A DNA stretch of 64,000 bases. Origin: Streptococcus pseudopneumoniae. GTDB lineage: Bacteria; Bacillota; Bacilli; Lactobacillales; Streptococcaceae. Positions 18,318 through 28,781 of this stretch are shown in pieces. The position numbers and the translations under genes were made by a program. The notes beneath the pieces were generated by a model. The model worked only from the letters and a program-made list of their open reading frames with translations, did not search any database and was not told the origin of the DNA. The stretch's first letter is position 1. Each line of letters begins with the position of its first letter. Location: positions 1 through 64,000 of the forward strand of contig NZ_JWAJ01000077.1 in assembly GCF_001068775.1 (NCBI RefSeq), read 5' to 3'.

Positions 18318-19208
18318 ATGACAAAGAAACAACTTCACCTGGTGATTGTAACAGGGATGAGTGGTGCAGGGAAAACTGTAGCCATTCAATCCTTCGAAGA
18401 TTTAGGCTATTTTACCATTGATAATATGCCACCAGCTCTATTGCCAAAGTTTTTGCAGTTGGTTGAGACTAAGGATGATGACCACAAATTAGCTTTGGTA
18501 GTGGATATGCGTAGCCGTTCCTTCTTTTCAGAGATTCAGGCTGTCTTGGATGAATTGGAAAATCAAGATGATTTGGACTTCAAAATCCTCTTTTTGGATG
18601 CAGCGGATAAGGAATTGGTGGCACGCTATAAGGAAACTAGAAGAAGTCACCCTCTTGCAGCAGATGGTCGTATTTTGGACGGTATCAAGCTGGAACGCGA
18701 GCTCTTGGCTCCCTTAAAAAACATGAGTCAAAATGTAGTAGATACAACTGAATTGACACCTCGTGGACTTCGTAAAACGATTGCTGAGCAATTTTCAGAC
18801 CAAGAACAAACGCAGTCATTTCGTATTGAAGTTATGTCCTTTGGTTTCAAATATGGAATTCCCATTGATGCCGACTTAGTTTTTGATGTCCGTTTCCTCC
18901 CAAATCCCTACTATCTACCAGAACTTCGCAATCAGACAGGTGAGGACCAAGCTGTTTACGACTATGTCATGAAACATGAGGAATCCGAAGACTTTTACCG
19001 CCATTTATCAGCCTTGGTTGAACCAATCCTACCAGGCTATAAAAAAGAAGGCAAATCAGTTTTAACCATTGCGATTGGTTGTACGGGTGGTCAACACCGA
19101 AGTGTGGCTTTTGCCAAGCGTTTAGCAAATGATTTGTCTAAAAATTGGCCAGTAAATGAAAGTCATCGTGATAAAGATCGAAGAAAGGAAACGGTAAACC
19201 GTTCATGA
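18318..19208 (+). CDS. rapZ: RapZ/YvcJ nucleotide-binding protein
   Basis: This 296-residue P-loop protein has Walker A GMSGAGKT at residues 13-20. The C-terminal domain has [10 protein letters not shown] (about 250-259). In E. coli RapZ is an RNase adapter controlling glmS; in Gram-positives YvcJ binds nucleotides and affects competence. It overlaps yvcK by 4 bases, and rapZ-yvcK-whiA is a widespread Gram-positive cluster. Confidence 0.93.
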   Translation: MTKKQLHLVIVTGMSGAGKTVAIQSFEDLGYFTIDNMPPALLPKFLQLVETKDDDHKLALVVDMRSRSFFSEIQAVLDELENQDDLDFKILFLDAADKELVARYKETRRSHPLAADGRILDGIKLERELLAPLKNMSQNVVDTTELTPRGLRKTIAEQFSDQEQTQSFRIEVMSFGFKYGIPIDADLVFDVRFLPNPYYLPELRNQTGEDQAVYDYVMKHEESEDFYRHLSALVEPILPGYKKEGKSVLTIAIGCTGGQHRSVAFAKRLANDLSKNWPVNESHRDKDRRKETVNRS

Positions 19209-20182
19209 GAAAACCCAAAATTACGGTGATTGGTGGGGGAACTGGAATCCCCGTTATCTTAAAAAGTTTAAGGGAAAAGGATGTCGAGATCGCAGCCATA
19301 GTAACTGTTGCGGATGATGGTGGTTCTTCAGGTGAACTTCGTAAAAACATTCAACAGTTAACACCACCAGGTGATTTGCGTAATGTCCTCGTTGCCATGT
19401 CGGATATGCCAAAATTCTATGAGAAAGTCTTTCAATATCGTTTTTCTGAGGATGCAGGTGCCTTTGCTGGTCATCCCCTTGGGAATATTCTCATAGCTGG
19501 ATTATCTGAAATGCAGGGCTCAACCTATAATGCCATGCAATTACTAAGTAAATTTTTCCATACAACAGGCAAGATTTATCCATCTAGCGACCATCCCTTG
19601 ACCCTCCATGCTGTCTTTAAAGATGGGACAGAGGTAGCTGGCGAGAGTCACATTGCTGATCATCCAGGCATGATTGATCATGTTTACGTCACTAATACGC
19701 TTGATGATGAGAAACCTGAAGCTAGCCGCCGGGTGGTTAACACTATTCTCGAAAGTGATATGATTGTCTTGGGACCAGGTTCACTCTTTACTTCGATTTT
19801 GCCTAATATTGTTATTGAAGAAATTGGTCAGGCCCTTCTGGAAACCAAGGCTGAAATTGCCTATGTCTGCAACATCATGACCCAGCGTGGAGAGACCGAG
19901 CATTTCACAGATAGTGATCACGTAGAAGTCTTGCATCGTCATTTGGGCCGTCCATTTATCGATACTGTCCTTGTTAATATCGAAAAGGTTCCGAGGGACT
20001 ATATGGATACCAACCGTTTTGATGAGTATTTAGTACAGGTTGAGCATGATTTTGAAGGCTTACGTAAGCAAGTCCCACGTGTCATTTCATCCAACTTCCT
20101 ACGTTTGGAAAATGGCGGAGCCTTCCATGATGGCGATCTCATTGTAGATGAGCTCATGCGCATTATACAGGTGAGAAAATGA
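19205..20182 (+). CDS. yvcK: YvcK-family gluconeogenesis / morphogenesis factor
   Basis: This 325-residue CofD-like protein starts with [13 protein letters not shown] (10-22) and has the [13 protein letters not shown] motif (about 35-47). In other Firmicutes YvcK binds UDP-sugars and is needed on gluconeogenic carbon and for normal cell shape. It overlaps rapZ and whiA by 4 bases each, indicating translational coupling. Confidence 0.93.
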   Translation: MRKPKITVIGGGTGIPVILKSLREKDVEIAAIVTVADDGGSSGELRKNIQQLTPPGDLRNVLVAMSDMPKFYEKVFQYRFSEDAGAFAGHPLGNILIAGLSEMQGSTYNAMQLLSKFFHTTGKIYPSSDHPLTLHAVFKDGTEVAGESHIADHPGMIDHVYVTNTLDDEKPEASRRVVNTILESDMIVLGPGSLFTSILPNIVIEEIGQALLETKAEIAYVCNIMTQRGETEHFTDSDHVEVLHRHLGRPFIDTVLVNIEKVPRDYMDTNRFDEYLVQVEHDFEGLRKQVPRVISSNFLRLENGGAFHDGDLIVDELMRIIQVRK

Positions 20183-21090
20183 GCTTCACAGTTGCAGTAA
20201 AAGAAGAAATTTTGGGTCAGCACCATCTGAGTCGCCACGAACTATCTGCCATTATTAAGATGTCTGGTAGTATTGGTTTATCGACTTCTGGATTGACCTT
20301 GTCCGTCATTACAGAAAATGCCAAGTTAGCCCGTCATCTCTATGAATCTTTTTTGCACTTCTATGAGATTAAATCAGAAATTCGTCACCATCAGAGAAGT
20401 AATCTTCGTAAAAATCGAGTCTATACTGTTTTTACGGATGAGCGAGTCCAAGAACTACTCAGTGATTTGCACTTGGCAGACTCCTTCTTTGGACTAGAGA
20501 CTGGTATTGCGCCTGAAATTCTAGCAGATGAGGAAGCAGGTCGTGCCTATCTCTGTGGAGCCTTTTTGGCAAACGGAAGTATTCGGGATCCAGACTCTGG
20601 TAAATACCAGCTTGAGATCAGCTCAGTCTATCTGGACCATGCCCAAGGGATTGCGGCGCTTCTTCAGCATTTCTTGTTGGATGCCAAGGTGATTGAACGA
20701 AAAAAAGGTGCAGTGACCTATCTTCAGCGTGCTGAGGATATCATGGACTTTCTCATAGTTATTGGAGCCATGCAGGCGCGTGATACTTTCGAAGGCATCA
20801 AAATCTTACGTGAAACCCGTAATGACCTCAATCGTGCTAATAATGCAGAGACGGCTAATATTGCTCGTACGGTTTCAGCGAGTATGAAAACCATTAACAA
20901 TATCAGTAAAATCAAAGATAGAATTGGCTTGGATAATCTTCCAGTAGATTTGCAGGAAGTTGCCCGTCTGCGTATTCAGCATCCAGACTATTCTATCCAG
21001 AAGCTGGCAGATAGTCTGACAAATCCACTCACCAAAAGTGGTGTCAATCATCGACTGAGAAAGATTAACAAAATCGCAGAGGAACTGTAA
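20179..21090 (+). CDS. whiA: WhiA sporulation-regulator homologue
   Basis: This 303-residue protein has a LAGLIDADG-like fold ([21 protein letters not shown], about 129-149, split here) and a C-terminal helix-turn-helix ([23 protein letters not shown], about 271-293). In non-sporulating Firmicutes WhiA binds DNA and influences division and fatty-acid composition. It is the last gene of the rapZ cluster and is followed by a strong terminator. Confidence 0.94.
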   Translation: MSFTVAVKEEILGQHHLSRHELSAIIKMSGSIGLSTSGLTLSVITENAKLARHLYESFLHFYEIKSEIRHHQRSNLRKNRVYTVFTDERVQELLSDLHLADSFFGLETGIAPEILADEEAGRAYLCGAFLANGSIRDPDSGKYQLEISSVYLDHAQGIAALLQHFLLDAKVIERKKGAVTYLQRAEDIMDFLIVIGAMQARDTFEGIKILRETRNDLNRANNAETANIARTVSASMKTINNISKIKDRIGLDNLPVDLQEVARLRIQHPDYSIQKLADSLTNPLTKSGVNHRLRKINKIAEEL

Positions 21091-21091
21091 A

Positions 21092-21120
21092 AACCACGAA
21101 TCGTGTGATTCGTGGTTCTT
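21092..21120. terminator. Bidirectional terminator between whiA and the FNR gene
   Basis: A perfect 11-bp stem AACCACGAATC/GATTCGTGGTT has a GTGT loop. Ts flank both sides, so it serves both convergent genes. Confidence 0.88.
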
Positions 21121-21123
21121 TTC

Positions 21124-22092
21124 TTATAGACTTGTAGAGTGTTTTGGTTGTACTTTTTGTTCGGGGTCGATATAGTTGATGGCATTATTAACAGCAGTTG
21201 GTGCTTCACCTAGACCTGTCGCAATCAAGTCAATCTTACCTTCGTAGTAGCAGCAGTCACCGATAGCGTAAATTCCAGCTTGGCTTGACTCCTGCTTGCT
21301 ATTGACGATAATCTTGTGACGGTTAAGATCAAGTCCCCATTTTTTAAGATTACCTACAGAAGATTTGAAGCCATAGTTGACAAAGAGGTGGTCCAATTCA
21401 ATGCTTTCTGTCTCCTCGGATTTAACTTTTGTGATTTCAAGCTTGTCTAAAGTTTTTCCATCTCCAAGAAGCTGACTTGGCACAAATGGTGTTTTGATAG
21501 TCACAGAAGACTCTTGCAAGGCTTGGACGCTATGCTCAAGAGCACGGAAGTTATCGCGACGATGCACAAGTGTAGTTGGAGCAATCTTTTCAAAAGCTAG
21601 TGCCCAGTCAACGGCTGAGTCGCCACCACCCAGGATAGTTACCTTCTGACCAGCATATTGTTGAATATTAGAAACGTGGTAGTGGATATTGTCATAGCCT
21701 TCCACGCCTTCTAATTCTAGTGGACGAGGTTTAAAGGCACCACCACCCATAGAGATAATGACCGTTTTAGTCAGGTGACTTCCTTTATTGGTAGTAATAG
21801 TAAAATAGTCCTCGTTTTTTACTATATCTAGGACAGTTTCATTGAGGTGAACAGGTGTCTCAAACCCGTCTAATTGTTCTAACAAGCGACTAGTCAATTC
21901 TTCGCCAGTAAGATTTGGGAAACCTGGGACATCGAGAATTTGTTTTTCAGGATATAGGATAGCAGGTTGACCACCTAGTTGAGGAAGAGAATCGACGATT
22001 TGTACTTTGGCTTGACGAAGGTGAGCATAAAAGGCTGCGAAAAGACCGACAGGTCCACCTCCTACAATGGTGATATCATATAGTTCGGACAT
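21124..22092 (-). CDS. Ferredoxin/flavodoxin-NADP+ reductase (thioredoxin-reductase-like)
   Basis: This 322-residue flavoprotein of the YumC type lacks the CxxC redox motif of thioredoxin reductase. The FAD site is GGGPVGLFAAFYA (about 11-23) and PQLGGQP (about 38-44). The NADPH site is GGGDSAVDWALAF (about 156-168). The C-terminal FAD contact GDCCYYEGKIDLIATGLGEA is split at about 279-298. It transfers electrons between NADPH and ferredoxin or flavodoxin. An AAGGAGAAACC ribosome site precedes the start. It stands alone. Confidence 0.9.
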   Translation of the reverse strand: MSELYDITIVGGGPVGLFAAFYAHLRQAKVQIVDSLPQLGGQPAILYPEKQILDVPGFPNLTGEELTSRLLEQLDGFETPVHLNETVLDIVKNEDYFTITTNKGSHLTKTVIISMGGGAFKPRPLELEGVEGYDNIHYHVSNIQQYAGQKVTILGGGDSAVDWALAFEKIAPTTLVHRRDNFRALEHSVQALQESSVTIKTPFVPSQLLGDGKTLDKLEITKVKSEETESIELDHLFVNYGFKSSVGNLKKWGLDLNRHKIIVNSKQESSQAGIYAIGDCCYYEGKIDLIATGLGEAPTAVNNAINYIDPEQKVQPKHSTSL

Positions 22093-22183
22093 GGTTTCTC
22101 CTTATTTCATTTTTATCATTTTATTCTATCATATTTTCTATCAATTTAAAATGAAGTAGGGGGAAGAAAATTTTCATATAAAA

Positions 22184-22192
22184 TGATATAAT
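22184..22192 (+). promoter_or_regulatory. Extended -10 promoter of cdaA-cdaR-glmM
   Basis: TGA-TATAAT, with TATAAT at 22187-22192, has no clear -35. It overlaps an upstream in-frame ATG, which rules that codon out as the cdaA start. Confidence 0.6.
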
Positions 22193-22226
22193 GAAGAGTA
22201 GCTTTTTTATGGAGAGGAGGCCTAGA

Positions 22227-23084
22227 ATGAATTTTCAACAATTATCTAATCTTCAATACTGGTCTAGTTTATTTTCCAGTCCTTGGAGTATTCTGATAAA
22301 TGTGATTGATATTCTTATCGTTGCCTATATCTTATACCAATTTACAAAATCAATTGCAGGAACCAAGATTATGATCCTGGTTCGAGGTGTTTTAGTTTTT
22401 ATCTTAGCTCAGATAGCAGCAAATACCCTAGGCTTGACAACTATTTCCTGGTTGATCAATCAATTGATTACTTACGGTGTTATCGCAGCGGTAGTTATTT
22501 TCTCTCCAGAAATTCGGACAGGTTTAGAGCGCTTGGGACGTGCGACTGATTTCTTTTCAAGTACGCCAATGAGTTCAGAAGAACAGATGATTCAGGCCTT
22601 TGTTAAGGCAGTTGAATATATGAGCCCGCGGAAAATTGGAGCACTTGTATCAGTTCAGCGTGTCAGAACCTTACAGGAATATATTTCCACGGGAATTCCT
22701 TTAGATGCTAAGATTTCTGCAGAACTCTTAATCAATATCTTTATTCCAAACACACCTTTACATGATGGTGCAGTCATTATAAAAGGCGATCGTATAGCTG
22801 TAACATCTGCTTATCTTCCACTTACTGAGAGCACTGATATTTCTAAGGAGTTTGGAACACGACACCGTGCAGCTATTGGTTTATCTGAAGTATCAGACGC
22901 CTTAACATTTGTTGTGTCAGAAGAAACTGGAGGCATTTCCATTACCTATAATGGTGTCTTTAAGCATGATTTAACGATGGAAGAATTTGAGGAAGAACTA
23001 CGTTGTATACTGATTCCGGAAAATTCACAAGAGCCAAGCTTAACAGAGCGTATATTAGGAGGCTGGAAGAATGAAAAAAAATAG
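22227..23084 (+). CDS. cdaA: Diadenylate cyclase CdaA
   Basis: This 285-residue membrane enzyme makes c-di-AMP from two ATP. Three N-terminal membrane helices (about 20-95) precede the DAC domain, with DGA near 179 and RHRAAIG near 212. The start is ATG 22227 behind an AGGAGG ribosome site. Upstream in-frame ATGs at 22191 and 22209 lie in the -10 box or lack a site. It overlaps cdaR by 14 bases. The cdaA-cdaR-glmM cluster links c-di-AMP with cell-wall precursor supply. Confidence 0.95.
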   Translation: MNFQQLSNLQYWSSLFSSPWSILINVIDILIVAYILYQFTKSIAGTKIMILVRGVLVFILAQIAANTLGLTTISWLINQLITYGVIAAVVIFSPEIRTGLERLGRATDFFSSTPMSSEEQMIQAFVKAVEYMSPRKIGALVSVQRVRTLQEYISTGIPLDAKISAELLINIFIPNTPLHDGAVIIKGDRIAVTSAYLPLTESTDISKEFGTRHRAAIGLSEVSDALTFVVSEETGGISITYNGVFKHDLTMEEFEEELRCILIPENSQEPSLTERILGGWKNEKK

Positions 23085-23862
23085 TTTATATATCATCTCC
23101 TCACTCCTCTTTGCTTGCGTTTTATTTATCTACGCTACCTCTATTAATTACCAAAATAATAATAATGCAAGATCGGCTCGAACAGAAACCTATACCAATA
23201 CGGTCGTAAATGTACCGATTGATATTCAGTACGATAGTGAGCAGTATTTTATTAGCGGTTTTAGTTCAGAAGTAACGGTATTTTTAACTGGATCCAATCG
23301 AGTGACCTTGGCTAGTGAGATGCAAGAAAGCACTCGTAAATTTAAGGTTACTGCAGATTTAACACAGGCGACAGAAGGAACGGTTGAAGTACCCTTGACC
23401 ATTGAGAATCTTCCGAGCGGTTTAACAGCCCTAGCAACACCGCAGAAAATCACCGTTAAAATTGGGAAGAAGGCAACACGGGATAATTTACCAGTCACTC
23501 CACAGATTGACTCTGGTAAGGTTGATGAACGGATTCTCATTGACAGTGTGACTGTTTCAGATGAACGCGTTTCAGTTACAAGTGATGTCGATACCTTATC
23601 TAAGATTGATAAGATTGTAGCTGTCTTACCAACGAGTGAAAAAATTACTGGAAATTATACGGGTTCAGTTCCCTTACAAGCTATTGATAAGAATGGAACA
23701 GTTTTACCAACGGTGATTACACCGTATGAAACAACCATGAAGATAACAACGAAACAAGCTAGATCAGCAAGTAGTTCTAGCTCATCAACGACAAGCTCAT
23801 CTTCGGACAGTTCGTCTTCAACTGGTTCTGAAACCAAGCCAGACTATTCAAAAAAAGACTAA
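23071..23862 (+). CDS. cdaR: CdaR / YbbR-domain regulator of CdaA
   Basis: This 263-residue protein has an N-terminal membrane anchor (about 5-22) and extracytoplasmic YbbR repeats (VPIDIQYDSEQYFISGF; VTVFLTGS; VSVTSDVDTLSKIDKIVAVL). It ends in a serine-rich tail from about residue 233 (SASSSSSSTTSSSS). CdaR binds and modulates CdaA. The tail is low-complexity and probably disordered outside the membrane. It is translated within the cdaA-glmM operon. Confidence 0.9.
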   Translation: MKKNSLYIISSLLFACVLFIYATSINYQNNNNARSARTETYTNTVVNVPIDIQYDSEQYFISGFSSEVTVFLTGSNRVTLASEMQESTRKFKVTADLTQATEGTVEVPLTIENLPSGLTALATPQKITVKIGKKATRDNLPVTPQIDSGKVDERILIDSVTVSDERVSVTSDVDTLSKIDKIVAVLPTSEKITGNYTGSVPLQAIDKNGTVLPTVITPYETTMKITTKQARSASSSSSSTTSSSSDSSSSTGSETKPDYSKKD

Positions 23863-23888
23863 TAAAACACAATAGAAAAGGATAAAAA

Positions 23889-25238
23889 ATGGGTAAATAT
23901 TTTGGAACGGACGGAGTCCGTGGAGAAGCAAACGTAGAATTAACGCCAGAATTGGCCTTCAAACTAGGTCGTTTTGGAGGTTATGTCCTCAGCCAACATA
24001 CGACCGAAGCGCCAAAAGTTTTTGTAGGACGAGACACTCGTATTTCAGGTCAAATGCTTGAATCTGCCTTGATTGCTGGACTTCTTTCAGTGGGAATTCA
24101 TGTTTATAAACTTGGTGTTCTTGCAACACCAGCAGTAGCATACTTAGTAAAAACAGAGGGTGCGAGCGCAGGTGTCATGATTTCAGCTAGTCACAACCCA
24201 GCCCTTGATAACGGAATTAAATTCTTTGGTGGTGATGGCTTTAAACTAGACGATGACAAAGAAGCAGAAATCGAAGCCTTGCTAGATGCCAGTGAAGATA
24301 CTCTCCCACGTCCAAGTGCAGAGGGCTTAGGTACGGTTGTTGACTATCCAGAAGGATTGCGTAAGTATGAAGCCTACCTGGTTTCAACTGGAACTCCTCT
24401 TGAAGGGATGAAGGTTGCCTTGGACACTGCTAACGGAGCAGCTGCAACAAGTGCTCGTCAAATTTTTGCGGACCTAGGTGCTCAATTAACAGTTATTGGT
24501 GAAACACCAGATGGCCTTAACATCAACTTGAACGTTGGTTCAACTCATCCAGAAGCCTTGCAAGAACTTGTAAAAGAAAGCGGGTCAGCTATCGGTTTGG
24601 CCTTTGATGGGGATAGCGACCGTTTGATTGCTGTTGATGAAAATGGAGAAATCGTTGATGGTGACAAGATTATGTACATCATCGGGAAATACCTTTCTGA
24701 AAAAGGTCAATTGGCTCAAAATACGATCGTAACAACCGTTATGTCTAACCTTGGTTTCCATAAGGCCTTGGACCGTGAAGGTATTAATAAAGCAGTCACT
24801 GCTGTTGGAGACCGCTATGTAGTTGAAGAAATGAGAAAGTCTGGCTATAACCTTGGAGGTGAGCAGTCTGGTCACGTTATCTTGATGGACTACAATACAA
24901 CTGGTGATGGGCAACTATCAGCTGTGCAATTGACGAAGATCATGCAAGAAACAGGTAAGAGTTTATCAGAATTAGCAGCAGAAGTGACTATTTACCCACA
25001 AAAATTAGTCAATATTCGTGTGGAAAATGCCATGAAAGAAAAGGCAATGGAAGTTCCTGCTATCAAAGCCATTATCGAGAAGATGGAAGAAGAAATGGCA
25101 GGGAATGGCCGCATCCTCGTTCGTCCAAGCGGAACGGAGCCACTCTTGCGTGTCATGGCTGAAGCCCCAACCACTGAGGAAGTTGACTACTATGTAGATA
25201 CTATTGCCCAAGTTGTTAAAACTGAGATTGGTATTTAG
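23889..25238 (+). CDS. glmM: Phosphoglucosamine mutase
   Basis: This 449-residue enzyme converts glucosamine-6-phosphate to glucosamine-1-phosphate for UDP-GlcNAc and peptidoglycan. The phosphoserine is S101 in SASHNP. The metal loop is FDGDSDR (about 239-245). The sugar loop GGEQSGH lies near 323-329 and RPSGTEP near 416. It is the last gene of the cda operon. CdaA is known to interact with GlmM in other Firmicutes. Confidence 0.96.
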   Translation: MGKYFGTDGVRGEANVELTPELAFKLGRFGGYVLSQHTTEAPKVFVGRDTRISGQMLESALIAGLLSVGIHVYKLGVLATPAVAYLVKTEGASAGVMISASHNPALDNGIKFFGGDGFKLDDDKEAEIEALLDASEDTLPRPSAEGLGTVVDYPEGLRKYEAYLVSTGTPLEGMKVALDTANGAAATSARQIFADLGAQLTVIGETPDGLNINLNVGSTHPEALQELVKESGSAIGLAFDGDSDRLIAVDENGEIVDGDKIMYIIGKYLSEKGQLAQNTIVTTVMSNLGFHKALDREGINKAVTAVGDRYVVEEMRKSGYNLGGEQSGHVILMDYNTTGDGQLSAVQLTKIMQETGKSLSELAAEVTIYPQKLVNIRVENAMKEKAMEVPAIKAIIEKMEEEMAGNGRILVRPSGTEPLLRVMAEAPTTEEVDYYVDTIAQVVKTEIGI

Positions 25239-25264
25239 TAAATCTAGCAGAAAATAAAAAAATA

Positions 25265-25273
25265 TGGTACAAT
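25265..25273 (+). promoter_or_regulatory. Extended -10 promoter upstream of the DUF1149 gene
   Basis: TGG-TACAAT (25268-25273) lies about 36 bases before the chosen start at 25310. Confidence 0.55.
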
Positions 25274-25309
25274 GGCAACTATATTGTAATTGTACAAATG
25301 GAGATGAAA

Positions 25310-25684
25310 ATGAATTTAAAACGTGAACAAGAATTTGTCAGCCAGTATCACTTTGATGCGCGTAACTTTGAATGGGAAAATGAAAATGGAGCACCTGAAA
25401 CTAAGGTTGATGTAAACTTCCAGTTGCTTCAGCATGATCAAGATAATCAAGTTACTTCTTTGGTAGTTGTTTTGAGCTTTATGATTGTCTTTGATAGATT
25501 TGTCATTAGTGGAACGATTTCTCAAGTCAATCATGTTGAAGGTCGTATTGTCGACCAACCAAGTGATTTCAACCAAGAAGAAGTTGAGACACTAGCTCGC
25601 CCATGTTTGGATATGCTTAATCGTTTGACTTACGAAGTAACAGAAATTGCCCTTGATTTACCGGGAATTAATTTGGAGTTTTAA
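25310..25684 (+). CDS. DUF1149 family protein
   Basis: This small acidic protein (124 residues from MNLKREQEF) is typical of the DUF1149 family found in Lactobacillales. Its sequence suggests a SecB-like beta fold (VVVLSFMIVFDRFVISGTISQ, split at about 59-79), but no function is established. ATG 25310 is preferred over 25298 and 25304 because GGAG at 25300-25303 is correctly spaced from it only. It is followed after 3 bases by degV. Confidence 0.8.
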   Translation: MNLKREQEFVSQYHFDARNFEWENENGAPETKVDVNFQLLQHDQDNQVTSLVVVLSFMIVFDRFVISGTISQVNHVEGRIVDQPSDFNQEEVETLARPCLDMLNRLTYEVTEIALDLPGINLEF

Positions 25685-25687
25685 GAA

Positions 25688-26536
25688 ATGAAATTAGCGG
25701 TCATAACAGACTCGTCTGCTTTTCTACAAGCGGAAATCTTGCGGAAAGAAGATTTATTTGTGCTAGACATTCCTGTGAATATCGATGGACAGGAGTATGT
25801 TGAAGGTGTAAATCTAACCGCTCAAGAATTTTATGAAAAAATGGCTTCAGCAAGCGAATTGCCAAAAACGAGCCAACCAAGTATTGCCAAGTTAGATGAA
25901 ATTTTATCATCATTAAAAGATAAAGGCTATACACATGCCTTAGGCCTTTTCCTATCTTCTGGAATTTCAGGATTTTACCAAAATATCCAATACATGAAGG
26001 ATGAGTTTGAAGGTTTGACCATTGCTTTTCCAGATACTCGAATTACAAGTGCTCCTTTAGGCTATATGGCTGAGAGTGTCTTTAAATGGGCAGAACAGGG
26101 AGATGGTTTCGAGTCTATCTTAGATAAAGTAACTGAACAGATTGAAAATACCTCAGCCTTTATTATGGTGGATGATCTTGACCATCTAGTTAAGGGGGGG
26201 CGTCTTTCAAATGGTGCGGCCATTTTGGGGAATCTCCTTAGTATCAAGCCAATCCTATACTTCAATGACCAAGGTGTGATAGAAGTATATGAAAAGGTTC
26301 GTACAGAGAAAAAGGCTACCAAACGCTTGGTTGAAATTGTTAAAGAAGCAACAGCTATTGGGAATTACCAGATTACTGTCATTCACGGGAATGCTCCTCA
26401 AAAAGCAGCAGATTTACGTCAACTTTTGATCGATGGTGGAGTGGCTACAGATGTTTCAATTGCAACCTTCGGTAGTGTTATTGGGACTCACTTGGGAGAA
26501 GGAAGTATTGCTTTAGGCTATACACCCATAATCTAG
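25688..26536 (+). CDS. DegV family fatty-acid-binding protein
   Basis: This 282-residue DegV-type protein is the FakB-like partner that presents fatty acids to FakA kinase for acyl-phosphate formation. Characteristic features are TDSSAFLQ (about 7-14), TSQPSIA (about 62-68), and the lipid-pocket [10 protein letters not shown] (about 89-98). [21 protein letters not shown] is split at about 169-189. It probably shares a transcript with the DUF1149 gene. fakA is not in the window. Confidence 0.88.
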   Translation: MKLAVITDSSAFLQAEILRKEDLFVLDIPVNIDGQEYVEGVNLTAQEFYEKMASASELPKTSQPSIAKLDEILSSLKDKGYTHALGLFLSSGISGFYQNIQYMKDEFEGLTIAFPDTRITSAPLGYMAESVFKWAEQGDGFESILDKVTEQIENTSAFIMVDDLDHLVKGGRLSNGAAILGNLLSIKPILYFNDQGVIEVYEKVRTEKKATKRLVEIVKEATAIGNYQITVIHGNAPQKAADLRQLLIDGGVATDVSIATFGSVIGTHLGEGSIALGYTPII

Positions 26537-26562
26537 ACTATTTTTTAGGGGTAACTAAGGTC

Positions 26563-26797
26563 CTTTGTATCTTGAAATTCAACACGCCTGAAACCCTGTG
26601 TGAAAAAGATAGTTCTTCCAAGGAGTAGATACTCCTTGCTTAGACCTCCTATTTTCACCTTTTGTTCTTACAGGCTTTGTATCTTAGAAATTGAACACGG
26701 ACTACCTGCCTCTTGAAAAAAGATGCCTGTCTTGCCTTTCGTGGAGAGTCAGCGCCATTCCCTATTTTTCATGGGCAGCTAACGTCCTTTGTATCTT
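26563..26797 (+). repeat. Intergenic array with a 112-nt period upstream of dapB
   Basis: CTTTGTATCTT starts at 26563, 26675 and 26787, exactly 112 bases apart. The first two units also share GAAATT-AACACG, TGAAAAA-GAT and a CCTATTTTCA-like stretch, though overall identity looks only moderate. Unit 1 contains the hairpin AAGGAGTA-GA-TACTCCTT near 26621-26638. The 281-bp gap between degV and dapB has no credible ORF. It could be a decayed repeat family or a structured leader for dapB. Confidence 0.6.
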
Positions 26798-26817
26798 AAA
26801 CAGGAGTAGAGATTGAG

Positions 26818-27585
26818 ATGAGTATTCGAGTAATTATTGCTGGTTTTAAGGGAAAGATGGGCCAAGCTGCTTGTCAGATGGTTTTGTCAGATTCTGAGTT
26901 AGAACTAGTAGCAGTTGTAGATCCTTTCGAGTCTGAGACCCAATGGCAGGGAGTTCCGATTTTTAATGATAAGGCTGCCTTAGTAGGCTTTGAGGCAGAT
27001 GTATGGGTTGACTTTACAACACCAGCAGTTGCATATGAGAATACCCGTTTTGCGCTTGAAAATGGCTTTGCTCCAGTAGTTGGAACAACAGGTTTCACTA
27101 GTCAAGAGATTGAAGAACTAAAAGAATTTTCTCGTTCTAAAAACTTGGGTGGCTTGATTGCTCCTAACTTTGCTTTGGGTGCTGTCTTGCTCATGCAATT
27201 TGCGGCACAAGCTGCAAAATACTTCCCAAATGTAGAGATTATTGAGCTTCACCATGACAAGAAAAAAGATGCTCCGAGCGGAACAGCTATCAAAACAGCG
27301 GAATTGATGACAGAAGTTCGTGAGTCTATCCAACAAGGTGCTAGTGATGAGGAAGAACTCATTTCAGGGGCACGTGGAGCTAACTTTGATGGTATGCGAA
27401 TCCACTCAGTCCGTTTGCCAGGTTTGGTAGCTCATCAGGAAGTTATATTTGGAAATCAGGGAGAAGGATTGACTCTACGTCATGACTCCTATGATCGTAG
27501 CTCCTTCATGACAGGGGTGAATTTGGGAATCAAAGAAGTTGTCAAGCGTCATGAGCTTGTCTATGGATTAGAACACTTATTATGA
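26818..27585 (+). CDS. dapB: 4-hydroxy-tetrahydrodipicolinate reductase
   Basis: This 255-residue NAD(P)H-dependent enzyme of lysine/diaminopimelate synthesis has an N-terminal Rossmann motif [10 protein letters not shown] (8-17). The substrate/catalytic motif is [15 protein letters not shown] (about 142-156), and APNFALGAV lies near 116. The AGGAG site is 11 bases upstream, rather far. It overlaps cca by 4 bases and heads a dapB-cca-ABC-F unit. No other lysine genes adjoin. Confidence 0.95.
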   Translation: MSIRVIIAGFKGKMGQAACQMVLSDSELELVAVVDPFESETQWQGVPIFNDKAALVGFEADVWVDFTTPAVAYENTRFALENGFAPVVGTTGFTSQEIEELKEFSRSKNLGGLIAPNFALGAVLLMQFAAQAAKYFPNVEIIELHHDKKKDAPSGTAIKTAELMTEVRESIQQGASDEEELISGARGANFDGMRIHSVRLPGLVAHQEVIFGNQGEGLTLRHDSYDRSSFMTGVNLGIKEVVKRHELVYGLEHLL

Positions 27586-28781
27586 GATTAACACAAATGC
27601 CTTCTGAATTTCAGAAGGCTTTACCAGTATTAGAAAAAATTAAAGAAGCAGGCTTTGAAGCCTATTTTGTTGGAGGCTCTGTTAGGGATGCTCTACTCAA
27701 TCGTCCTATCCATGATGTGGATATCGCGACATCATCCTATCCAGAAGAAACCAAGCAGATTTTCCCTCGTACAGCTGATATCGGGATTGAGCACGGAACT
27801 GTCTTGGTTTTAGACGGAGATGAAGAGTACGAAGTGACCACTTTTCGAACAGAAGATGTCTATGTAGACTACCGTAGACCAAGTTCAGTTTCTTTTGTTC
27901 GTTCGTTAGAAGAGGACCTCAAGCGCCGAGATTTCACAGTCAATGCCTTTGCCTTGGATGAAGAAGGGGAAATCGTTGATTTATTTGATGGTTTACAAGA
28001 TCTAGAAAATCAAGTTTTACGAGCAGTTGGTGTAGCTAGTGAGCGTTTCAACGAAGATGCCCTACGAATTATGCGCGGATTTCGTTTCCAAGCCAGTCTT
28101 GGTTTTGAACTCGAGCAAGAAACCTTTGAAGCGATGAAGACCTTAACGCCACTCTTAGAGAAAATTTCTGTGGAACGTACTTTTGTTGAATTTGATAAAC
28201 TTCTACTAGCTCCTCATTGGCGAGTAGGTCTGTCTTCTATGATTACAAGTAAAGCTTATGATTATCTTCCAGATATGGCTGGTAGTCAGGACAAACTCCA
28301 ATCTTTGTTTGACTTAGAGGCTGATTTTACCTTTGAATCTTCTGAGCAAGCCTGGGCAGCACTTTTATGGGGTCTAGAAGTGGAAGATGCTCAACAATTT
28401 TTGAAACATTGGAAAACTTCGCGTCAATTTGCCAAGCAAGTTCAAGATTTGCTAACAATCTTAGAACTTCGTGAAGAAGGAGAACTAAGCAAGCGCGATT
28501 GTTACCGCTTTGATCTAGATTTGCTTATACAGGCTGAAAATCTTCGTCAGGCTCAAGGGAAAGAAGTCAATCCACGAGCTATCGAAGAGACTTACCACAG
28601 CCTAACCATCCATGATAAGAAAGAAATTCAAATCAATGGTGGGATTTTGATCAAGGAATACGGTTATCAACCAGGACCAGAAATGGGAGAAATTTTAGCA
28701 GAGATTGAGTATGCTATTGTGGATGGAGATTTGGAAAATAACTTGGAAGCTATTCATGCCTACTTGAGGGAGAAAAAATGA
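27582..28781 (+). CDS. cca: CCA tRNA nucleotidyltransferase
   Basis: This 399-residue class II CCA-adding enzyme adds or repairs the 3' CCA of tRNAs. The nucleotidyltransferase signature GGSVRDALL (about 27-35) is followed by DVDIATS (about 41-47). The RRDFTVNA box lies near 111-118 and the nucleotide-selecting [12 protein letters not shown] near 155-166. It overlaps dapB and the ABC-F gene by 4 bases on each side. Confidence 0.95.
   Translation: MRLTQMPSEFQKALPVLEKIKEAGFEAYFVGGSVRDALLNRPIHDVDIATSSYPEETKQIFPRTADIGIEHGTVLVLDGDEEYEVTTFRTEDVYVDYRRPSSVSFVRSLEEDLKRRDFTVNAFALDEEGEIVDLFDGLQDLENQVLRAVGVASERFNEDALRIMRGFRFQASLGFELEQETFEAMKTLTPLLEKISVERTFVEFDKLLLAPHWRVGLSSMITSKAYDYLPDMAGSQDKLQSLFDLEADFTFESSEQAWAALLWGLEVEDAQQFLKHWKTSRQFAKQVQDLLTILELREEGELSKRDCYRFDLDLLIQAENLRQAQGKEVNPRAIEETYHSLTIHDKKEIQINGGILIKEYGYQPGPEMGEILAEIEYAIVDGDLENNLEAIHAYLREKK

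Noticed and set aside
22191-22226. Upstream ATG codons in frame with cdaA
   Set aside because: The first ATG lies inside the -10 box and cannot be in the mRNA. The AGGAGG site serves ATG 22227.
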